DNA of 64,000 bases from QYQD01 sp040754095 (GCA_040754095.1 JBFMFO010000010.1:28681-92680); one strand, 5' to 3'; positions 7,924-16,626 are shown, counted from the first letter of the stretch. Program-made: numbers and translations. Notes: generated by a model from the letters alone, not told the origin.

Positions 7924-9930
7924 ATGAAATTTTTTGGTTCTAAAAAATCTGAGCAGTTGCCGCATGAGGCAGAACTAGAGGATCTACGCCTGGCTATCGA
8001 TAAGGCGCACATGACTGCCGAGGTCCGGGAAGTCGCCCTCCATGAGTTGCAAAAACTGTCCAAAATGGGACAGATGACCGCTGAATATGGCATCATACTG
8101 AATTACCTGGAGTATCTGATCTCCCTTCCATGGGATAAGACAACTGAAGACAATTTAGACCCTTCCCGTGCCGAAACGATACTTCACCAGGATCACTACG
8201 GGCTTGAAGATATAAAGGCCAGAATTCTTGAGTACCTCGCCGTCCGGGCCTTGCGATCTAAGATTAAATATCGCATCCTGGTAGCTGATGGAGACGAGAG
8301 CGTCCGCAAAGATTTGCAGGATATGCTCGAGAAGGAAGGCTATACTGCGGTTACTGCTACCGACGGAACTGAGGCCCTCCGTTTAATCGAGTCTTCTGAG
8401 TTCGATTTAATATTGGCCGACTTAAAATTGAAAGGTCTCGACGGCCTGGCATTTCTGGAAAAGGCCAAGGCTACCTGGCCGGAAACCGAATTCATCATGA
8501 TGTCCAGGTATGCTATTCTCGACTCTGCCGTAGAGGCCATAAAAAAAAGTGTCTTTCATTACCTGGCCAAACCCTTTAAGACTTCGGAATTACAAGAAAC
8601 CGTTAAGAACGCCCTGCAAAGAAAGATGTGTGTTCAGGATACAAGAAGCCCCATTCTTTGTTTTATGGGACCGCCGGGGACCGGAAAGACTTCTCTCGGC
8701 AGGTCGGTGGCACATGCCCTGGGACGCAAATTTGTCCGGATTTCTCTGGCCGGCATGAAGGATGAGGCTGAGATCAGAGGCCACCGCCGAACCTATGCCG
8801 GAGCAATGCCCGGACGGATTATCCACGAAATTCGCCGTGCCGGGTATAAGAACCCCGTGCTGATGCTGGATGAAATAGACAAGATAGGTCAGGATTTCAG
8901 GGGCGATCCGGCGTCTGCTCTCCTTGAGGTACTCGATCCCGAACAAAATGATAAATTCACAGATTATTATCTGGACGTCTCCTTCGACCTTTCAAAAGTC
9001 TTGTTCATCACTACGGCTAATACCGCGGATAGTATTCCTAGGGCGCTTCGTGACCGGCTGGAGATATTGAAGCTCTCCGGTTACACGGAAGAGGAGAAAA
9101 AAAACATTGCCGTGCGATATATTATCCCGCGTCAGGTCAGGGAAACCGGCCTGGCGGCCTTTCCGCCGGAATTTACAGATGCCGCTATATATAAAATTAT
9201 CCGTGAATATACAAGGGAAGCAGGAGTACGTGACTTAGAGAGACAAATCGGCTCTATTTGCCGAAAGATGGCGCGGGCGATTGTTACAGGGCCGGGAGAT
9301 AATATGTCTCAGCGGACCATATTCCCGGATTCAATTGAGAAGTACCTTGGGCCGCGTAAATACCTGTTCGAGGTTACAGAGGCCAGGAACCGTATCGGTG
9401 TAACGACCGGACTGGTCTGGACGGAGACCGGCGGCGATATCATCTTTGTCGAAGCTACCAAGATGAAAGGCCGGAAAAATCTTATCATGACCGGTTCGCT
9501 TGGTGAAATTATGCAGGAGTCCGCCCAGGCGGCTCTCAGCTATATACGGTCGAATGCCCGTATTTTTAATATTGCAGAGAACTTTTTTGACTTCCAGGAC
9601 ATCCATATCCATGTTCCGGCGGCCGCTGCACCTAAGGAAGGGCCGTCGGCCGGGATTACCATAGCCATGGCCCTGATCTCCGCACTTACTGAAAGACCGG
9701 CCAGGCGTGACGTGGCCATGACCGGAGAGTTGACCCTAACCGGCCGGGTCTTACCTGTGGGGGCCATCAAAGAGAAGATACTGGCCGCACGGAGGGCCGG
9801 AGTAAAAGTGGTCGTCCTGCCCCAAAAGAACAAGGTAGATGTGGATACGCTGCCGGCTGGAACAAAAGAGGGGATTAGGATTGTATTTGTTGATAACATT
9901 ACAGAAATTGTGGACATAGTCCTGTCGTAG
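7924..9930 (+). CDS. Lon-type ATP-dependent protease with embedded response-regulator receiver domain
   Basis: 668 residues in an unusual order. Residues 1-113 match the helical segment that precedes the AAA+ module in Lon (LPWDKTTEDN, DHYGLEDIKARILEYLAV). Residues about 114-235 form a receiver domain: Asp122 in VADGDE, phospho-acceptor Asp166 (LADLKLKG), Ser194 and Lys216 (YLAKPF). Lon then resumes with Walker A (249-256, GPPGTGKT), LDEIDKIG, and a protease domain with catalytic Ser575 (KEGPSAG) and Lys616 (AIKEK). The usual LON substrate-binding N-domain of about 240 residues is absent. The receiver sits where Lon's pre-Walker-A linker would be, so phosphorylation could gate ATPase or proteolysis (inference). 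One residue of the receiver's acidic pair is Gly. It is probably co-transcribed with the kinase upstream. Confidence 0.93.
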   Translation: MKFFGSKKSEQLPHEAELEDLRLAIDKAHMTAEVREVALHELQKLSKMGQMTAEYGIILNYLEYLISLPWDKTTEDNLDPSRAETILHQDHYGLEDIKARILEYLAVRALRSKIKYRILVADGDESVRKDLQDMLEKEGYTAVTATDGTEALRLIESSEFDLILADLKLKGLDGLAFLEKAKATWPETEFIMMSRYAILDSAVEAIKKSVFHYLAKPFKTSELQETVKNALQRKMCVQDTRSPILCFMGPPGTGKTSLGRSVAHALGRKFVRISLAGMKDEAEIRGHRRTYAGAMPGRIIHEIRRAGYKNPVLMLDEIDKIGQDFRGDPASALLEVLDPEQNDKFTDYYLDVSFDLSKVLFITTANTADSIPRALRDRLEILKLSGYTEEEKKNIAVRYIIPRQVRETGLAAFPPEFTDAAIYKIIREYTREAGVRDLERQIGSICRKMARAIVTGPGDNMSQRTIFPDSIEKYLGPRKYLFEVTEARNRIGVTTGLVWTETGGDIIFVEATKMKGRKNLIMTGSLGEIMQESAQAALSYIRSNARIFNIAENFFDFQDIHIHVPAAAAPKEGPSAGITIAMALISALTERPARRDVAMTGELTLTGRVLPVGAIKEKILAARRAGVKVVVLPQKNKVDVDTLPAGTKEGIRIVFVDNITEIVDIVLS

Positions 9931-10154
9931 ATGTGCCGGGGCGTGGACTAGGTCCGGTTGCCGGTCATTGGGATTTGTTATTCTTCTGGCTTCCTCCTAC
10001 CCCTCCTACCCCTCCTACCCCTTGTCTCCTTTTAGTTTCACTTGTCACCTGTAATTTCCAAATATCCAGCCGTAAGTTTTCCGCCCCCGGTTTCTTGTTA
10101 AAATAAATATAATTATTACAGTTAGTTATACCTATATTCATAACCGGGCAAGTC
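9931..10154. repeat. Intergenic region with a 9-bp tandem repeat
   Basis: Between the Lon-like gene and the small sigma-54-linked gene. It contains three tandem copies of a CCCTCCTAC-type unit (about 9993-10021) and otherwise A+T-rich leader sequence. No gene is seen. Confidence 0.5.
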
Positions 10155-10170
10155 TGGCACGAATCTTGTT
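10155..10170 (+). promoter_or_regulatory. Candidate sigma-54 promoter
   Basis: TGGCACGAATCTTGTT matches the sigma-54 form TGGCAC-N5-TTGCW except that the -12 GC is GT. It is about 90 bp upstream of the small protein gene at 10263 and lies in a block encoding NtrC-type regulators, which makes a functional site more likely. Confidence 0.55.
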
Positions 10171-10262
10171 ATTAAATATAGACAAAAGCCGGTTATTTGA
10201 GCATTGCGACTCCGGCGGGCAATAAAACCTGTCAAGAATATCAACGAACAGAGGAGGATGCC

Positions 10263-10433
10263 ATGAAAGGATTGATTAGAAAATTTGAGAGATGGATGGT
10301 GGCCATTACTTTTACTGAGGTCGGAGAATTCGATACGGCAAGGGAGATTATGAACGAACCGGATCAACTTGTTGACGTTCCTAGAAAGAGGCGGACAGAC
10401 ACCCCTTATATCCAGGCACAGCCGGGACGGTAA
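10263..10433 (+). CDS. Small protein of 56 residues, unknown function
   Basis: It starts at the ATG after a strong AGAGGAGG ribosome binding site. The N-terminus is amphipathic (MKGLIRKFERWMVAITFTE), followed by an acidic GEFDTAREIMNE segment and a basic, polar tail. No catalytic motif is seen. The good ribosome binding site, the candidate sigma-54 promoter upstream and the position between two-component genes support a real product. The first 20 residues could form a membrane-associated helix. I do not recognise a named family. Confidence 0.65.
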   Translation: MKGLIRKFERWMVAITFTEVGEFDTAREIMNEPDQLVDVPRKRRTDTPYIQAQPGR

Positions 10434-10482
10434 TGGATTTTAATGTGTCCCCAATGGTTGGCTGTTTTATCTGGGCTGTTTT

Positions 10483-10514
10483 CCGATTAGCCGGTTTTAA
10501 GACCGGCTAATCGG
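10483..10514. terminator. Hairpin between convergent genes, no U-tract
   Basis: A perfect 13-bp stem, CCGATTAGCCGGT with ACCGGCTAATCGG, around a 6-base loop. It lies between the small plus-strand gene and the minus-strand receiver gene. Neither side has a T-run, so it may be a stabilising hairpin or a weak bidirectional terminator. Confidence 0.5.
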
Positions 10515-10594
10515 CTGAGGATCAAGGTTAAAACGGGGAAGATCGGCTTTGATCCGGCGAATAGCTATATCCGGTGCCGGCGCGGACGTTAACT

Positions 10595-11026
10595 TTAAGA
10601 AGGCGTACTGGATGGTTGACTTGCCTCTTTTCGTAATCTGATGTTCTCTTTTTGCAACCGGCGATACCTCATAACCCTTTCTATAGTAAGCAGGATATGC
10701 TCCTTGCGGAAGGGTTTGGTTATATAGTCAAAGGCGCCATTTTTCATTGCCTCAATCGCCGATTCAATGGTTCCATAAGCGGTGATAACGACAAACGGTA
10801 TTTCCAGACCGCTCTTTTGAGCCTCTTCGATGATCTCCATTCCATCCTTTTCAGGCATGCGCAGGTCTGTAATTACCAAATCGAAATCCCCTCCGGCAAT
10901 TAATCCGGGAACTTCCAGAGGATTATTTGTGGTTGTTACATTATAATTGGTTTTGTCAGTGATAATGACCTCAAGCAGTTTAAGCATATCAGGTTCATCA
11001 TCCACGATAAGAATTTTCTCGGCCAT
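10595..11026 (-). CDS. Stand-alone response-regulator receiver protein
   Basis: A 143-residue receiver domain with the intact set of key residues: acidic pair in ILIVDDEPDM, phospho-acceptor Asp in VITDLRMPEKDG, Thr in VVITAYGT, and Lys in YITKPFRKE. After the domain comes a short coiled tail (RRLQKENIRLRKEA) like the linker that leads into the AAA+ domain of NtrC-type regulators. The chain then stops, so the AAA+ and DNA-binding domains are missing. It resembles the receiver of the full-length activator at 14512-15912. It lies 32 bp downstream of the kinase at 11059-13287 in the same orientation, its likely phospho-donor. It may act as a phosphate sink, an intermediate or a protein-interaction regulator. 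Confidence 0.88.
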   Translation of the reverse strand: MAEKILIVDDEPDMLKLLEVIITDKTNYNVTTTNNPLEVPGLIAGGDFDLVITDLRMPEKDGMEIIEEAQKSGLEIPFVVITAYGTIESAIEAMKNGAFDYITKPFRKEHILLTIERVMRYRRLQKENIRLRKEASQPSSTPS

Positions 11027-11058
11027 GATGTTTTTCTCCCTCCAACCATTGAATTCTT

Positions 11059-13287
11059 CTATTTATCAAGAGGACACAAGAAAGCAGGCAAAGACACGAT
11101 AAATACCGTCCCTTTCTTGTCACCTGCCTCGTCCGCAGTCTTTGTTATGAAGTTAATCGTTCCTCCGTAACCGGTGACTATATTGTAGGAAACAGTCAGT
11201 CCCAGGCCAGTCCCTTCCCCGGTTTTTTTGGTAGTAAAAAATGGATCAAATATCTTTGCCCTGTACTCCGGCGGAATGCCGCAACCGGTATCAGAAAAAC
11301 ATATCCGGACCAAATTATTATCCGTATCAAAGGCAGTAGAAAGAGCCATCTCTCCCCCACCCGGCATAGCCCCTATGGCATTGTTTATCAGGTTGAGGAA
11401 GACCTGCTGAACCTGCTTGGGATCCGCCTTGACTTTAGGCAGATCAGGAAACAGGTCCAGGTTAACCTTGATTTTTTTCATTAGGAGTGTATTTTCAACT
11501 ACCTTAACGATATTTTCCAACTCCTGGTTGATATCCGCAAGGTCTTCGGCATACTCGGAGACGCGGCTAAAACTCAAAAGCTGTGATACGATCCTTTCGC
11601 ACACCTGTGCCTGGTGGATTATTCTTTTTAACATATCATGCCGCTCGTCTCCGGGAGGACATTTTTCCAACAGGACTTCAGAAAACCCCATGATAATAGC
11701 GATCGGATTATTTATTTCATGAGCTACTCCGGCAGCCAGTAGTCCCAGAGATGCGAGCTTCTCGGTGTTGGCCATCTGACTGGCCATCTTGTTTTGCTCG
11801 GTAATATCGCGCGAGATGCCAAGCAGAGCCCTTACCACTCCAGTTGTGTCCTTTATAGGGATTAAATGGGTGCTGAACCAGTATTCTTTCCTACCGATCT
11901 CCGCCCGATGTTCAAGGTCCTGGGGGTTACCAACATCAAATACCTTATGAATAACCGCCAGATTTAGATTGTCCCATGCGCACATTTTGAGAAAATTGCG
12001 CCCTTCAAGGGATCTGAACGGTATTGCGGGCAGATTACGCGAAAGAAGGTTTGCGGCATAGCGGTTAATGGAAAGGATATTTCCATCTCTATCCAAAGAA
12101 TAAATCATATCCTTAGCATTTTCCACCAATGACCGATAACGTTCTTCAGATCTTTTCAGACTATGTGTTTTTTCCTCTACCTCCTCGGCAAGCTTCCTTT
12201 CCCATCTCCGTTCGTACATAAAAGCGGTCAGCCCCACCATGATGATAGATAAAACAATCACCCCGTGCAATACATGTAACCGTGTCAAATCCTTCTTAAT
12301 GACCGCTTCTACTTCACTTATCGGGGCGACAACAGCCACCGACCAGGAAGGCCGCGATCCGGAAGGACCGACAATTACCGGTGTGTAGGCTATGAGTTTT
12401 TCTATAGGACCCTTGGTCTCTCTATGCCAGCCGGAAATATACCAACTGGTTCCCTCCCGGCCCGCCAGCATCCTTTCTTTTTGAATACGGTGGATGCGGA
12501 CAAAGGATATTTTAGGCGCTTTTTTCGGACGTGCCTCAAATGCATTTGCGCCTATGAACTCTGCCAGTGGATGGTATAAGAAGATCCCCCGGTCATCGAT
12601 AACCCAGGCATAGCCGGTCTCTCCTGAGCGGATATCCATTACAATCCTTTTTACGAAAGTAGTAATATCCAGGGTCACTTGTGTTATCCCGACAAAATTA
12701 CCCGTCGGTACCGGGTGCGCTTGGTCAATCGATTCCTGGTAGGTGGGAATACTGATCGTGAGAAGCAGTTTCCCCGGGTAGCGTTCTTCATCCCGAAAGG
12801 CATCGCTGATGAAAATCTTGCCCTTATTGTCTGTTGTTGAGGCAAGCGCAAGCGTGTCTTTTATACCCGCTCTGCGGTGAATATCCAAAATAAAGTGTTT
12901 CCCATAGCTATCTACAGAATACTCCTTCTTTCCATCTTGATCGATACGGGAGATCAAGAGAACACCGCTTTGCTTCAGGACAGACATGGTTATCTCTATT
13001 CGTCTCGCCCATGCTACGGATTCAAGATACTGAAGAGAAGGGGAATAATTTAAGACCCGCAGTTCGTCACAAACAAGTTCAAGGTTATTCTGTAACTGAC
13101 GTGTTGCGTACCGGGCAAGGAGGAGTTGCTGTTGATTGAATTGCTCCACCGCGATCTTTCGTGTCTGTCTCTCCAAAAAGATGCTTAAAAAAAGCGCCCC
13201 GCCGAGTAATAAAACCATAGCCGCATAAACGGCAATGGCCACACTCTTTCCTCTATAGGGTAAGATGGTCTTTTTGGGGGGCACCAT
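11059..13287 (-). CDS. CACHE-PAS sensor histidine kinase
   Basis: A 742-residue membrane kinase. TM1 (about 15-37) and a second TM near residue 345 enclose a periplasmic CACHE-type domain. Its distal half (IRSGETGYAWVIDDRGIF, WYISGWHRE) is clearly paralogous to the kinase at 5938-7821. A PAS domain follows (LVENAKDMIYSLDRDGNIL), then HisKA with AAGVAHEINNPIAII and HATPase_c with NLINNAIGAMPGGG, FSDTGCGIP and GEGTGLGL. It is divergently oriented from the cytosolic kinase at 13419 and precedes the stand-alone receiver gene. The shared sensor domain implies the same or a similar ligand as the first kinase (inference). Confidence 0.92.
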   Translation of the reverse strand: MVPPKKTILPYRGKSVAIAVYAAMVLLLGGALFLSIFLERQTRKIAVEQFNQQQLLLARYATRQLQNNLELVCDELRVLNYSPSLQYLESVAWARRIEITMSVLKQSGVLLISRIDQDGKKEYSVDSYGKHFILDIHRRAGIKDTLALASTTDNKGKIFISDAFRDEERYPGKLLLTISIPTYQESIDQAHPVPTGNFVGITQVTLDITTFVKRIVMDIRSGETGYAWVIDDRGIFLYHPLAEFIGANAFEARPKKAPKISFVRIHRIQKERMLAGREGTSWYISGWHRETKGPIEKLIAYTPVIVGPSGSRPSWSVAVVAPISEVEAVIKKDLTRLHVLHGVIVLSIIMVGLTAFMYERRWERKLAEEVEEKTHSLKRSEERYRSLVENAKDMIYSLDRDGNILSINRYAANLLSRNLPAIPFRSLEGRNFLKMCAWDNLNLAVIHKVFDVGNPQDLEHRAEIGRKEYWFSTHLIPIKDTTGVVRALLGISRDITEQNKMASQMANTEKLASLGLLAAGVAHEINNPIAIIMGFSEVLLEKCPPGDERHDMLKRIIHQAQVCERIVSQLLSFSRVSEYAEDLADINQELENIVKVVENTLLMKKIKVNLDLFPDLPKVKADPKQVQQVFLNLINNAIGAMPGGGEMALSTAFDTDNNLVRICFSDTGCGIPPEYRAKIFDPFFTTKKTGEGTGLGLTVSYNIVTGYGGTINFITKTADEAGDKKGTVFIVSLPAFLCPLDK

Positions 13288-13418
13288 AGGCTTAAATTTG
13301 ATTACCCATGCAGTTCAGTTTGAAACCCAGGGAGATGTGTGGTAAAAAGTGATGACCCAATAAAATTACTAATCGCTTAATTTTTTTTATTAGTCAAGGA
13401 GATATTGACGCTGAAGCT

Positions 13419-14540
13419 ATGAAATACTGCAGACAGAAAGATGTAGCCCCTTTTGAAGAGATCTGTCGCATCTTGATTGATGAGACAGAAGACCTGATCT
13501 ATATTCTGGATCGAAAAGGCTGTTATATCTTTGTTAATCCATGGATGGCCCGATTTCTTTCCAGAGAAATTGAACAGATCATCGGCCGGTCTGTTTCATC
13601 ATTCATGCCGGAGGCGGATGCCCAGGAACAGATCAAGTCAGTAAACCGTATATACACCGACAAGAAGAGGGTCAAGACGGAATTTACTATCCTTAAAGGA
13701 GACAGGGCCTTTTTGTACGCCGCCAATCTGGTGCCACTCAAAGACAAAAAAGGAGATGTATGCGGCGTACTAGGCATTGCCAGAGATATTACCGAACCCC
13801 GTAATTTTGAAAACCAACTGATAACTACCGAAAAACTTGCTTCACTAGGCACGCTGGCCGCGGGAGTGGCTCACCAGATAAATAACCCCCTGTCGATTAT
13901 CCTGGGATTTTGTGATCTCTTACTCGAAAAAATAGATCCGGAGAGTCTGATTTACCGTGACCTTCGGACTATTGAACGCCACGGGCTGTACTGCAAGAAG
14001 GTGGTGGAAAATTTGCTCGGTTTCGCACGCATTGCGGAAGGAGACGAGGTGTCGGTAGATGTCAACCATGCCGTGGAGCTAGTACTGGGTATAATAGACC
14101 ACACCTTCCTCATCAATGGCATTACTGTAGAAAAAAATCTTGCCCCTTCGCTACCCCGGGCCTGTGGAGACACCAAACAGCTTCAGCAGGTTTTTTTGAG
14201 TCTGATTACCAATGCTATTGAGGCTATGAAGAATGGGGGGGCACTTGGCATCTCGACCGGGATGAGCGGACCTTTGTACATATTTATCCGTATTTCAGAC
14301 ACTGGAGAGGGCATAGACGAAAAATACCTGGATAAGATATTTGACCCCTTTTTTACCACCAAACCGGAAGGAGAAGGGACGGGATTGGGTCTTTCGGTAA
14401 GCTATGGAATTATACGAAAGTACGGCGGGACTATTTCCTGCGAAAGCAAAACGGGCAAGCCCTCGGGGACCAACCTTACCGTCAGGCTGCCGATATTTAA
14501 AGGAGCGCAAGATGTCAGAACGGATATTGATCGTAGATGA
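13419..14540 (+). CDS. Cytosolic PAS histidine kinase (NtrB-like)
   Basis: 373 residues without transmembrane segments. A PAS domain (about 15-130, LIDETEDLIYILDRKGCYIF) is followed by HisKA with His152 in AAGVAHQINNPLSII, then HATPase_c with SLITNAIEAMKNGG, ISDTGEGID and GEGTGLGLSVS. The residue after the phospho-acceptor His is Gln where the family usually has Glu; that acidic residue normally helps phosphotransfer, so activity may be altered. The gene overlaps the NtrC-type activator by 29 bp, the standard arrangement of a kinase and its regulator. It is divergent from the membrane kinase at 11059. Confidence 0.92.
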   Translation: MKYCRQKDVAPFEEICRILIDETEDLIYILDRKGCYIFVNPWMARFLSREIEQIIGRSVSSFMPEADAQEQIKSVNRIYTDKKRVKTEFTILKGDRAFLYAANLVPLKDKKGDVCGVLGIARDITEPRNFENQLITTEKLASLGTLAAGVAHQINNPLSIILGFCDLLLEKIDPESLIYRDLRTIERHGLYCKKVVENLLGFARIAEGDEVSVDVNHAVELVLGIIDHTFLINGITVEKNLAPSLPRACGDTKQLQQVFLSLITNAIEAMKNGGALGISTGMSGPLYIFIRISDTGEGIDEKYLDKIFDPFFTTKPEGEGTGLGLSVSYGIIRKYGGTISCESKTGKPSGTNLTVRLPIFKGAQDVRTDIDRR

Positions 14541-15912
14541 CGAGTCCGACATGCTGGAACTCCTCCGAAGGATTATAGAGGAAAACACCGCCTACGAAGT
14601 CTTGACCTGCTCCAACCCGCTGGGCGTTATGGACTTGCTGAAGGAGAATCCGTGTGAGCTGGTTATTTCAGACCTTAAAATGCCGGGGATGGATGGCATT
14701 GGTACCCTTGAAAAAGTCAAACAATTAGATGAGAGGACGGCAGTCATTATTATGACTGCTTTCGGTACGATCGAGACGGCAATTGATGCCATGCGCAAGG
14801 GCGCCTTTGACTATATCACCAAACCTTTCCGCAAGGAGAAGATACTCGTCACTATTGACAAGGCCCTTGAATGGCGCCGACTGCGTACTGAAAACGAGCG
14901 CCTAAAGCAGAAACTCGAAGAGACTATGCAATACGGAACGATCATTGGATCGAGTCCGGTTATGAAGCAGATTTATGAAAAAATCAACCAGGTTGCCAAG
15001 ACATCCGCTACCGTATTGATTACCGGGGAAAGCGGTTGTGGGAAGGAGTTGGTAGCGCGAGCCATCCATGCCCAGAGCCTCCGTAGCAATTATAATTTTG
15101 TTCCCGTAAGCTGCTCTGCTCTCCCTGAGTCTTTGATTGAAAGCGAGCTTTTTGGGCACCTGAAAGGGGCCTTTACCGGCGCGATAAGGGAACACAAGGG
15201 TCTGATCGAAGAGGCCGAAAACGGTACACTGTTCCTGGACGAACTTGGCGATTTAAGTTTGGTTATTCAGGTCAAACTCCTTCGTGTTATTCAGGAAGGA
15301 GAGTTCAAAAAGGTCGGTGATAGCAGGATCAGCAAGGCCAACGTCCGCATCATATCAGCCACCCACCGGGATCTTCTCAAAATGATCAAAGAGAGAGCTT
15401 TCCGGGAAGACCTCTATTACCGCCTTAATGTCATCCATATTCACCTGCCTGCTCTACGCGAGCGCAGGGAAGATATCCCTCTTCTCGCTCACTATTTTCT
15501 GGCTAAATACAGCAGCCTCAACGACAAGGACATCAAGGGCTTTTCTCCAGGGGCGCTTGCCGCTTTAAAGTTACATGACTGGCCCGGCAATATCAGACAA
15601 CTGGAAAATACGATCGAAAGGGCCGTGATACTCTGTTCATGCGACCGGCTTGACACCGAAAATTTGTTTCCCGAGGATTCTGTCTCAGGGCCGCAGGAAA
15701 CCGCGGATGCGGTTCTTACCCTTTCGTACAAAGAGGCCCGGGAAAAGTCGATTGAGGAATTTAATCGCCGCTATATTTCTTACGTCCTGGCCCGGCATTC
15801 GGGCAATGTGTCCCGGGCCGCCAAGGAATCCGGATTAAAACGGCAGTACTTGCACCGGCTTATGAGAGATTACGGTATCCAGTCAGGCAGGTTTAAGGCC
15901 GCACAAGAATAA
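14512..15912 (+). CDS. NtrC-family sigma-54-dependent response regulator
   Basis: 466 residues in three domains. The receiver (about 1-120) has phospho-Asp in VISDLKMPGMDG and Lys in YITKPFRKE. The AAA+ domain (about 145-380) has Walker A GESGCGKE, the sigma-54 contact loop GAFTGA, and Walker B NGTLFLDELGDL. A Fis-type helix-turn-helix lies at the C-terminus (GNVSRAAKESGLKRQYLHRLM). The ATG at 14512 is chosen because AGGAG lies 6 bp upstream; an in-frame ATG at 14404 would only read through kinase codons. It activates sigma-54 promoters when phosphorylated, probably by the overlapping kinase. Candidate sigma-54 sites at 10155 and 16085 are possible targets (inference). Confidence 0.95.
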   Translation: MSERILIVDDESDMLELLRRIIEENTAYEVLTCSNPLGVMDLLKENPCELVISDLKMPGMDGIGTLEKVKQLDERTAVIIMTAFGTIETAIDAMRKGAFDYITKPFRKEKILVTIDKALEWRRLRTENERLKQKLEETMQYGTIIGSSPVMKQIYEKINQVAKTSATVLITGESGCGKELVARAIHAQSLRSNYNFVPVSCSALPESLIESELFGHLKGAFTGAIREHKGLIEEAENGTLFLDELGDLSLVIQVKLLRVIQEGEFKKVGDSRISKANVRIISATHRDLLKMIKERAFREDLYYRLNVIHIHLPALRERREDIPLLAHYFLAKYSSLNDKDIKGFSPGALAALKLHDWPGNIRQLENTIERAVILCSCDRLDTENLFPEDSVSGPQETADAVLTLSYKEAREKSIEEFNRRYISYVLARHSGNVSRAAKESGLKRQYLHRLMRDYGIQSGRFKAAQE

Positions 15913-16084
15913 TAACTATCCGAGACTATCTCCCTCCTTTTTGGTCTACCCCGTCCATTTTTTATACCAACTGTCACCCGAATGTTTCACTTAAATCCTT
16001 AACCTTCCTTGGTAAGGATACCATCAATTGTTTATTATCACGCAATAACAACAAGATAAAAAATATTATCTTATTTTGCTGTGA

Positions 16085-16100
16085 TGGCATAAGTGTTGAA
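16085..16100 (+). promoter_or_regulatory. Weak candidate sigma-54 promoter
   Basis: TGGCATAAGTGTTGAA has the -24 GG and correct spacing, but GA replaces the -12 GC. It lies about 35 bp before the CBS-domain gene and just after an NtrC-type gene. Confidence 0.35.
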
Positions 16101-16133
16101 TATGAATTAATCAAAGGCAAAAAGGAGCGCCGG

Positions 16134-16610
16134 ATGGTTGAAAAACGTATGCGGGAGATTATGTCGGAAGATTTTTTGACTACCGCCAAATCTCAGACTC
16201 TCCCGGAAGCGATTAAGATGCTTTGCAGTGTCCGCAGGAAGCGTGTTGTGCCCGGGGCCATTGTTGTTTTTGACCAGAATCAATCTTTCTGGGGGCTGCT
16301 TACCCTGGAATGTGTTTTTGAAAGCATACGCCCGGCTTTTATGAAAAGTTCAAACCAGCGGGGCGTGGTAACGTGGAACGGCATTTTGCTGGAGTCATGC
16401 CAGAAACTGGCCGGGTTTAAAGTAGAAGATGTGGCAGATAAGGAGATTCCCCGGCTTGAACCTGAGGACAGATTGATCAAGGTTATCCACCTGTTTCTCA
16501 AAACCAACCGCCGGGAATTACCCGTATTAGAGGACGATACTGTAGTGGGCCTGGTGGATGTAGGCAGGATAATTCAGGAGATTAATGAGCTGATTACCAA
16601 ATTTTGTTAG
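16134..16610 (+). CDS. CBS-domain-pair protein
   Basis: 158 residues containing two CBS repeats. The first (about 5-70) reads MREIMSEDFLTTAKSQTLPEAIKML and the second (about 92-155) EDVADKEIPRLEPEDRLIKVIHLFL followed by ELPVLEDDTVVGLVDVGRII. CBS pairs bind adenine nucleotides such as AMP, ATP or SAM and act as energy or ligand sensors. No effector domain is attached, so it probably works through a partner. AAGGAG precedes the ATG. It is followed 16 bp later by a divergent receiver protein, probably in one operon. Confidence 0.85.
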   Translation: MVEKRMREIMSEDFLTTAKSQTLPEAIKMLCSVRRKRVVPGAIVVFDQNQSFWGLLTLECVFESIRPAFMKSSNQRGVVTWNGILLESCQKLAGFKVEDVADKEIPRLEPEDRLIKVIHLFLKTNRRELPVLEDDTVVGLVDVGRIIQEINELITKFC

Positions 16611-16626
16611 GGGAGATGATCTTACC

